A program made the position numbers and the translations under genes. A stretch of DNA of 12,887 bases from Bacteroides sp. UBA939 (lineage in GTDB: Bacteria > Bacteroidota > Bacteroidia > Bacteroidales > Bacteroidaceae): positions 1 through 12,887 of the forward strand of contig NZ_DBDF01000092.1 in NCBI RefSeq assembly GCF_002293435.1. Reading direction: 5' to 3'. Positions 1 through 4,830 of the stretch are shown in pieces. Within the stretch, counting starts at the first letter, position 1; the number at the start of each line of letters is the position of its first letter. The notes below the pieces were generated by a model that was not told where the DNA came from, made no database searches, and worked only from the letters and a program-made list of their open reading frames with translations.

Positions 1-95
1 TCTGTGTTCAAGCATAAATTCTCATTTATAACAAGACACTTATGAATAATGCAGGTTAAATCATAATGATTTGGCTGCAATGTTTTTAGCTTACT

Positions 96-136
96 GAAAA
101 CAAAAATCCCCATAACCTTATCAGTTACAGGGATTT
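96..136 (-). terminator. Intrinsic terminator of the NifU-like/GGGtGRT operon
   Basis: Read on the minus strand, a 13-bp stem (arms 124-136 and 104-116, two G-U wobbles) encloses a 7-nt loop and runs into a T-rich tract (TTTGTTTT). It begins 21 nt after the stop codon of the GGGtGRT gene, the expected place for a Rho-independent terminator. The rest of 1-157 shows no gene. Confidence 0.8.
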
Positions 137-157
137 ATTATCTTAGAATTACTTGGA

Positions 158-1168
158 TTACTTACCCAAAGCCTGAGCTATGTCAACCGCACAAGCCACT
201 GTACAACCTACCATCGGGTTGTTACCGATTCCCAGGAATCCCATCATTTCTACGTGAGCAGGAACTGATGAAGAACCGGCGAACTGAGCGTCTGAGTGCA
301 TACGGCCCATTGTATCCGTCATTCCGTAAGAAGCCGGACCTGCTGCCATGTTATCCGGGTGAAGAGTACGGCCTGTACCACCACCGGAAGCAACAGAGAA
401 ATAAGGCTTACCGGCAAGAACGCGTTCTTTCTTGTAAGTACCGGCTACCGGGTGTTGGAAACGAGTGGGGTTAGTAGAGTTACCTGTGATGGATACGTCT
501 ACGCCTTCTTTCCACATGATAGCTACACCTTCACGAACATCGTCGGCGCCGTAGCATTTCACTTTAGCACGAGGACCATCGCTGTATGCGATTTCCTGAA
601 CTACTTTCAGTTCACCTGTGAAGTAGTCAAACTGAGTCTGAACATAAGTAAAGCCGTTGATACGGGAAATGATCATGGCAGCGTCTTTGCCCAAACCGTT
701 CAGGATGCAACGCAAAGGCTCTTTACGTACTTTGTCCGCCTTAGCGGCAATTTTGATTGCACCTTCGGCAGCAGCGAATGATTCGTGGCCTGCCAGGAAA
801 GCGAAACATTTGGTTTCTTCGCGCAGCAACATGGCTGCCAGGTTACCATGGCCGATACCAACCTTACGGTCGTCGGCTACAGAACCCGGAATACAGAATG
901 CTTGCAGACCGATACCGATAGCTTCGGCAGCTTCGGCAGCGTTTGTGCAACCCTTCTTGATAGCGATTGCAGTACCTACTACATAAGCCCATTTTGCATT
1001 CTCGAAGCAGATAGGCTGAGTTTCTTCACACGTTTTATAAGGATCGAGTCCGGCAGCTTCGCAGATTGCGTTAGCCTCTTCGATGTCTTTGATGCCGTTA
1101 GCGTTCAAAGCTTCAATGATACCTTTGATACGACGGTCTTGACTTTCAAATTTTACTTCTCTAATCAT
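158..1168 (-). CDS. GGGtGRT-family protein
   Basis: This 336-residue protein carries the family's name-giving motif, GGGTGRT, at residues 262-268, followed by a conserved-looking glycine, histidine and methionine-rich C-terminal part and a C-x3-C pair (C322, C326). In total it has ten cysteines (36, 47, 54, 74, 92, 121, 154, 205, 322, 326) and no signal peptide or clear membrane segment, so it is probably cytoplasmic. The family is known by its motif; I know of no established biochemical role. It starts 19 nt after the NifU-like gene and is preceded by an AAGGAGG Shine-Dalgarno, so the two are almost certainly co-transcribed. The cysteines and the scaffold partner suggest metal or Fe-S chemistry, but that is inference. 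The family call is firm; the function is open. Confidence 0.85.
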   Translation of the reverse strand: MIREVKFESQDRRIKGIIEALNANGIKDIEEANAICEAAGLDPYKTCEETQPICFENAKWAYVVGTAIAIKKGCTNAAEAAEAIGIGLQAFCIPGSVADDRKVGIGHGNLAAMLLREETKCFAFLAGHESFAAAEGAIKIAAKADKVRKEPLRCILNGLGKDAAMIISRINGFTYVQTQFDYFTGELKVVQEIAYSDGPRAKVKCYGADDVREGVAIMWKEGVDVSITGNSTNPTRFQHPVAGTYKKERVLAGKPYFSVASGGGTGRTLHPDNMAAGPASYGMTDTMGRMHSDAQFAGSSSVPAHVEMMGFLGIGNNPMVGCTVACAVDIAQALGK

Positions 1169-1178
1169 AGTTCTTTTT

Positions 1179-1185
1179 CCTCCTT
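1179..1185 (-). promoter_or_regulatory. Strong Shine-Dalgarno of the GGGtGRT gene
   Basis: On the minus strand the sequence AAGGAGG lies 10 nt before the ATG of the GGGtGRT gene, in the short gap after the NifU-like gene. It is unusual here: the other genes in the window have A-rich leaders without a clear Shine-Dalgarno, as is typical of Bacteroidota. It supports the start chosen and suggests a high translation rate for the second gene of the operon. Confidence 0.7.
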
Positions 1186-1187
1186 AT

Positions 1188-1889
1188 TTATTCGTGACGT
1201 GGATCGATTTGTTTAACTGCTCCCTGTTCCGGAGTTACGCGTCCGTAAGTACCGGTTACCTTTTTCAACGCTTCGTTAGCGTCGGTACCTTTCTTGATTT
1301 CGTCCATGAATTTGCCCATGTGTACAAATTCGTAGCCGCAGATCTGATCATCTTTATCAAGGAAGACGGCTTTGATGTAACCTTCAGCCATTTCGAGGTA
1401 ACGCGGACCTTTAGCCAATGTTCCGTACAATGTACCTACCTGGCTGCGCAGACCTTTGCCCAAGTCTTCCAAGCCGGCACCGATAATCAAGCCGCCTTCT
1501 GAGAAAGCAGACTGGGTACGTCCGTAAACGATTTGCAGGAAGAGTTCGCGCATGGCAGTGTTGATAGCGTCACAAACGAGGTCGGTGTTCATGGCTTCGA
1601 GAATAGTCTTACCCGGAAGGATCTCGGATGCCATAGCTGCCGAGTGAGTCATACCGGAACAGCCGATTGTTTCAATCAGTGCTTCCTGAATAACGCCTTC
1701 TTTCACATTAAGGGTTAATTTACATGCACCTTGCTGAGGAGCACACCAGCCAATGCCGTGTGTCAAACCAGAGATGTCAACAATTTCTTTAGCTTTTACC
1801 CATTTACCTTCTTCGGGAATAGGAGCCGGTCCGTGGTTAGGACCTTTCTTCACAACACACATGTGTTCCACTTCGTGTGAATAAGTCAT
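1188..1889 (-). CDS. NifU/IscU-like iron-sulfur cluster scaffold protein
   Basis: This 233-residue protein resembles the NifU N-terminal/IscU fold. A core runs from about residue 47 to 115, with C49 and C56 near the first canonical cysteine position and C77 in a GCSGM...GKTILEA context that matches the IscU GC...GKT region. Such scaffolds assemble [2Fe-2S] or [4Fe-4S] clusters and hand them to client proteins. The canonical third cysteine is not obvious; C11, C106 and C184 are other candidates. It is longer than IscU (about 130 residues), with extra C-terminal sequence from about residue 120 that is not part of the usual scaffold. It is the first gene of an operon with the GGGtGRT protein and has its own promoter. 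No IscS, IscA or ferredoxin gene is adjacent, so it may serve its partner rather than general Fe-S biogenesis; this last point is inference. Confidence 0.8.
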   Translation of the reverse strand: MTYSHEVEHMCVVKKGPNHGPAPIPEEGKWVKAKEIVDISGLTHGIGWCAPQQGACKLTLNVKEGVIQEALIETIGCSGMTHSAAMASEILPGKTILEAMNTDLVCDAINTAMRELFLQIVYGRTQSAFSEGGLIIGAGLEDLGKGLRSQVGTLYGTLAKGPRYLEMAEGYIKAVFLDKDDQICGYEFVHMGKFMDEIKKGTDANEALKKVTGTYGRVTPEQGAVKQIDPRHE

Positions 1890-1951
1890 AATTAGCTCTT
1901 TTTTTTAAGTTATATAAAATAAAAATATAGTCCTGAATTTTAAATCGCTTG

Positions 1952-1982
1952 CAAAGTTACTTCTTTTCTTTGTTTATGCAAA
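1952..1982 (-). promoter_or_regulatory. Bacteroides-type promoter of the NifU-like/GGGtGRT operon
   Basis: On the minus strand, TTTG (1982-1979) is followed after 19 nt by TAACTTTG (1959-1952). Both match the Bacteroides consensus (-33 TTTG, -7 TAnnTTTG) and the spacing is close to ideal. Transcription would begin near 1945, giving a leader of about 55 nt before the ATG at 1889. Confidence 0.75.
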
Positions 1983-2038
1983 TCACGCTATCCGACTTTT
2001 TATGAAAAAATAGATAATAAAACCCTGTGATTCTGTGT

Positions 2039-2060
2039 ATTGTAATCTCCACATTACAAT
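2039..2060. repeat. Perfect 8-bp inverted repeat before the small ORF
   Basis: ATTGTAAT (2039-2046) and ATTACAAT (2053-2060) are exact reverse complements separated by CTCCAC. The repeat ends 1 nt before the ATG at 2062, so it covers the position of the ribosome binding site. It could act as an RNA hairpin limiting translation or as an operator for a dimeric repressor. The sequence alone does not decide between these. Confidence 0.6.
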
Positions 2061-2061
2061 C

Positions 2062-2202
2062 ATGTTAACGAGTGGTTTTGAAGTTATACTTCTTACCGCT
2101 GCACTGACACTGGTAATAGCAGGTTGCGTGAACGGGTATTTCACCTGCCGTTTGAATAAACAAGGAAAATACCCGGAAGCACAGATGATTTTTGCGTTAT
2201 AA
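2062..2202 (+). CDS. Probable 46-residue small membrane protein
   Basis: An open frame encodes 46 residues: a short N-terminus (MLTSGFE), a hydrophobic stretch at about residues 8-27 (VILLTAALTLVIAG), and a polar basic tail (CRLNKQGK) ending in QMIFAL. This pattern fits a single-pass inner-membrane peptide with a positively charged cytoplasmic side. I do not recognise the family. Support is the coherent membrane topology and its position in an otherwise empty 446-base gap. Against it: no clear TAnnTTTG promoter, and the region usual for ribosome binding is taken up by an inverted repeat. If real, it is probably expressed alone, since the NifU-like gene is divergent and the next plus-strand gene has its own promoter. 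Confidence 0.45.
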   Translation: MLTSGFEVILLTAALTLVIAGCVNGYFTCRLNKQGKYPEAQMIFAL

Positions 2203-2279
2203 GTTTGATAGTGTACTTTACTTTTGATACAGCTTCTTTTTTTATCAATTGCCCATACCTTGCAAGTTATGAATAAAAT

Positions 2280-2313
2280 TTTGGTGCGGTTGCCTTGATA
2301 TATACTATCTTTG
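2280..2313 (+). promoter_or_regulatory. Bacteroides-type promoter of the DMP19-family gene
   Basis: TATCTTTG at 2306-2313 matches the -7 consensus TAnnTTTG exactly. TTTG at 2280-2283 is a possible -33 element, with a 22-nt spacer, slightly longer than usual. Transcription would start near 2320, leaving a short A-rich leader before the ATG at 2336. The rest of 2203-2279 shows no gene or convincing terminator. Confidence 0.6.
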
Positions 2314-2335
2314 CTGCAATAATAAAAAAAAGATT

Positions 2336-2833
2336 ATGATAGAAATTACGGATGCCGCTCTGCGTAATGCAGCGGGCGAGGGGATGGATGCTTTCATCCA
2401 GGTATTTACGGATAAATACAAAGAAGTGATTGGCGGTGAACTGACGGCTGGTTGCATGTCGTTACTGACGGGCGAACAGCATACTTTGCTTGCATACCAA
2501 ATATTTCGTGACGAGGTGATGGATGGTGGCTTCTGTCAATTGATACAGAACGGTTATGGCAGTTATATTTTTGCTAATCCGTTTGCCAAAGTCATGCGCT
2601 TGTGGGGAGTGGAAGATTTCAGTAAGTTGGTGTATAGAGCCAAGAAAATCTATGATGCTTACCGTGATGACTTGGAACGGGAGCGTACGGATGATGAATT
2701 TATGGCAATGTACGAGCAGTATGAGGCTTTTGATGAATTGGAAGAAGAGTTCCTGGAAAAGGAAGAGGAGGTCACAGCTTTGATTGCCGGGTATGTGGAC
2801 GAGCATCTGGATGCGTTTGCAAAGATTGTGTAA
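2336..2833 (+). CDS. DMP19/DUF4375-family protein
   Basis: The 165-residue product has the motif of this family, DGGFCQLIQNGYGSYIF at residues 63-79, followed by NPFAKVMRLWGVEDF. The last third, from about residue 107, is a predicted helical region very rich in Asp and Glu (for example DDLERERTDDE at 111-121 and a Glu-rich block at 134-145). The namesake, DMP19 of Neisseria, is a dimeric DNA-mimic protein that blocks a transcription factor from binding DNA; that knowledge is of the family founder, not of this protein. No signal peptide is present, so it should be cytoplasmic. It has its own promoter and an A-rich leader. Whether the acidic tail mimics DNA here is inference; the family assignment is reasonably firm. 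Confidence 0.75.
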   Translation: MIEITDAALRNAAGEGMDAFIQVFTDKYKEVIGGELTAGCMSLLTGEQHTLLAYQIFRDEVMDGGFCQLIQNGYGSYIFANPFAKVMRLWGVEDFSKLVYRAKKIYDAYRDDLERERTDDEFMAMYEQYEAFDELEEEFLEKEEEVTALIAGYVDEHLDAFAKIV

Positions 2834-2948
2834 TATAAATAAAAGTTAAATAAAACGGTAGGTGTGCAGTATTTAGCTTAATAATTAATTTACTCATTAA
2901 AAACAATAAAAAAATGAATGGAGTATTAAACAACTCAATTCTTTTATC

Positions 2949-2956
2949 TAAATTTG
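2949..2956 (+). promoter_or_regulatory. Candidate -7 element for the lipoprotein gene
   Basis: TAAATTTG is an exact match to TAnnTTTG and lies 23 nt before the ATG at 2980. No good TTTG occurs at the -33 distance, so the promoter is only partly supported. If it is used, transcription starts after the upstream in-frame ATG at 2914, which favours the start at 2980. Confidence 0.4.
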
Positions 2957-2979
2957 CAAACTCTAATATTTATAGAACA

Positions 2980-3789
2980 ATGAAAATGGCTAATTTGAAA
3001 ATCTGGATGGTTGCCCTTACCGCATTAATGGGTGTTTCTCTTACTTCTTGCTTTAACAGCGAAGATGATCCTATATATGTAGATGCTCTTTTTACTAAGT
3101 GTGTTAATTCTTATCCTCCTACATTCGAGTTGCCTGGTGGACAACAATTGGTTCTAACAACTCCTATAACAATGAATTTTCGTCCGGGTGAAATTTATTA
3201 TCTTTGTTTTCAATTTAATACGGATGAACAATCTGTTGATGCCCCTTCTATAAATGTAACGCTTTATAATGGAATTGAACCGGTTTCTTTGAGTGCAAAG
3301 GGTAATGAAGGACCAACAAATATTTCTGAATCTACAGAAGCAAATTCGGCTTTATATGCTTTTTCCGGTTCTGTATACCTGACAGCTAATAGCACGAATA
3401 TAGATCCATTTGTTTTTTTTGATAATGAATATCTGTATATACGTCCTGTTTATTGGGTAAAAGAGGAAAGTAACGATGAAAAGCAAAAAGAAGAATTTGC
3501 AAAGCATGCCTTTATACTTACTTATGATTTGGAAAGTATCAATCAGGGAGATACTGAATTGGTTTTAACTATCAATCATGTAATAACTGAAACGAGTGAT
3601 GAATTGGTTACGCGTAATAAGTACACTTTAGCTGATAAAGTATATCGGTTAACTTCTGCACTGGCTGCATTTCAAGCTAAAGCAGGACAGAGACCGACTA
3701 AGATTAAAGTAGTAGGCCAGGTTAACAGGAATAATAATTCATTGGATGAAGCTACTGAAAACGTTTGGGATTATACTATAAATTTATAA
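2980..3789 (+). CDS. Bacteroidales lipoprotein, possibly NigD-like
   Basis: From the ATG at 2980 the protein has 269 residues: a basic start (MKMANLK), a hydrophobic segment at residues 9-20 and a lipobox ending LTSC at Cys24. The mature N-terminus CFNSEDDP is acidic and resembles the lipoprotein export signal that sends Bacteroidota lipoproteins to the cell surface. The rest looks beta-rich with alternating hydrophobic residues; overall layout is reminiscent of NigD-like proteins, but I see no decisive motif. An in-frame ATG at 2914 with an A-rich leader would add 22 residues and give an unusually long signal peptide n-region, so I prefer 2980. The DNA is visibly more AT-rich than its neighbours, suggesting a different history. 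The next gene begins 1 nt after its stop. Confidence 0.7.
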   Translation: MKMANLKIWMVALTALMGVSLTSCFNSEDDPIYVDALFTKCVNSYPPTFELPGGQQLVLTTPITMNFRPGEIYYLCFQFNTDEQSVDAPSINVTLYNGIEPVSLSAKGNEGPTNISESTEANSALYAFSGSVYLTANSTNIDPFVFFDNEYLYIRPVYWVKEESNDEKQKEEFAKHAFILTYDLESINQGDTELVLTINHVITETSDELVTRNKYTLADKVYRLTSALAAFQAKAGQRPTKIKVVGQVNRNNNSLDEATENVWDYTINL

Positions 3790-3790
3790 T

Positions 3791-4363
3791 TTGGACTATA
3801 AAGCATTATTCCATATCGCAATGTTACTAATTTCCTCCCCGGCGAAAGCTTGGGAGGAAATTCGTTTGGAGGATAGACGAAAAGTATTTATTGCTTTTGT
3901 CTATCCTATGATTGGTTTATGCGGATTATCCATCTTTGTTGGCTCATTGCTGGCAAAAGGATGGGGTGGCCCTGAAAGCTTTCAATATGCTATGACGCAA
4001 TGTTGCGCCGTAGCAGTTTCCCTCTTCGGAGGATATTTTCTGGCAGCATATCTTATTAATGAGATGCGCGTCAGAATGTTTACGATGAACAGTGATATAC
4101 CTTTGACCCAACAGTTTGCAGGTTATGCGCTGGTCGTTCCTTTCTTGCTTCAGATTATTATCGGCATATTACCGGACTTTAATATCATCGGATTGCTGTT
4201 GCAATTCTATATTATATATGTGGTGTGGGAAGGGGCACCCGTTCTGATGAAGGTTGAGGATAAAGACCGTTTGAAATTTACCATCCTGTCTTCTATCCTG
4301 CTGATTGCCTGCCCCATGCTCATTCAGTTTATATTTAATAAGCTGACGATGGTACTCAACTAA
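3791..4363 (+). CDS. YIP1-family integral membrane protein
   Basis: The 190-residue product starts with a short amphipathic N-terminus containing SSPAKAWEEI (residues 15-24), a pattern typical of bacterial YIP1-domain proteins, followed by about five membrane segments (roughly 31-54, 68-90, 109-127, 131-150, 163-183). The molecular role of bacterial YIP1 proteins is not established. The start is a TTG at 3791, one base after the stop of the lipoprotein gene; an in-frame ATG at 3821 (residue 11) is the alternative but would cut into the conserved-looking N-terminus. The tight junction suggests translational coupling to the lipoprotein gene. SmpB follows after 14 nt, so this gene may drive or share transcription with smpB and metH. 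Family fairly sure, start uncertain. Confidence 0.7.
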   Translation: MDYKALFHIAMLLISSPAKAWEEIRLEDRRKVFIAFVYPMIGLCGLSIFVGSLLAKGWGGPESFQYAMTQCCAVAVSLFGGYFLAAYLINEMRVRMFTMNSDIPLTQQFAGYALVVPFLLQIIIGILPDFNIIGLLLQFYIIYVVWEGAPVLMKVEDKDRLKFTILSSILLIACPMLIQFIFNKLTMVLN

Positions 4364-4377
4364 CGCATGAAATTAAG

Positions 4378-4830
4378 ATGAAACAAGCTCCTATTAATAT
4401 AAAAAACAAGCGTGCTACATTCGATTACGAACTGATAGACACCTATACGGCAGGTATTGTGCTTACCGGAACGGAGATTAAATCCATTCGTATGGGAAAG
4501 GCAAGCCTTGTGGATACGTTCTGCTACTTTGCCAATGGTGAATTGTGGGTAAGGAATATGCATATTGCCGAATACTTTTATGGTTCGTACAATAACCATT
4601 CGGCGCGCAGGGAGCGAAAACTTCTGCTTACCCAAAAGGAACTGGATAAACTGGCTCGCGGAGCTAAAGACCCCGGTTTCACAATGATTCCCGTGCGCAT
4701 GTTTATCAATGAAAAAGGACTGGCAAAGGTGGTAATAGCCCTTGCTAAAGGTAAAAAGCAGTACGACAAGCGCGAGTCCCTGAAAGAAAAAGATGATAAG
4801 CGCGATATGGCGCGCATGTTTAAAAGATGA
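4378..4830 (+). CDS. smpB: SsrA-binding protein SmpB
   Basis: At 150 residues this is a full-length SmpB, the partner of tmRNA in trans-translation. It binds the tRNA-like part of SsrA, brings it to ribosomes stalled without a stop codon, and its C-terminal tail probes the empty mRNA channel. Recognisable blocks are NKRATFDYELIDTYTAGIVL (residues 10-29), GTEIKSIRMGKASL (31-44), NNHSARRERKLLL (72-84) and the basic tail AKGKKQYDKRESLKEKD (123-139). It follows the YIP1 gene by 14 nt and its TGA overlaps the metH start in an ATGA junction, so it is translationally linked to metH. The tmRNA gene itself is not in this window. Confidence 0.97.
   Translation: MKQAPINIKNKRATFDYELIDTYTAGIVLTGTEIKSIRMGKASLVDTFCYFANGELWVRNMHIAEYFYGSYNNHSARRERKLLLTQKELDKLARGAKDPGFTMIPVRMFINEKGLAKVVIALAKGKKQYDKRESLKEKDDKRDMARMFKR

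Noticed and set aside
296..781. A 161-codon plus-strand open frame opposite the GGGtGRT gene
   Set aside because: It is antisense to a recognisable conserved family member, resembles no known protein and has no promoter or start context. The same holds for the other antisense frames over metH, dsbD and the NifU-like gene.
2204..2226. TTTG and TACTTTTG as a second promoter before the DMP19-family gene
   Set aside because: The spacer is only 11 nt, far too short for the Bacteroides consensus, and the better-placed pair at 2280-2313 is closer to the gene.
2834..2913. A terminator after the DMP19-family gene
   Set aside because: Only a 6-bp AT-only pairing (TAAATA/TATTTA) is visible, with no T-tract, so it is not supportable.
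4367..4381. A four-codon mini-frame (ATG AAA TTA AGA TGA) overlapping the smpB start
   Set aside because: It could couple translation, but such a short frame is expected by chance in A-rich leaders and nothing else supports it.
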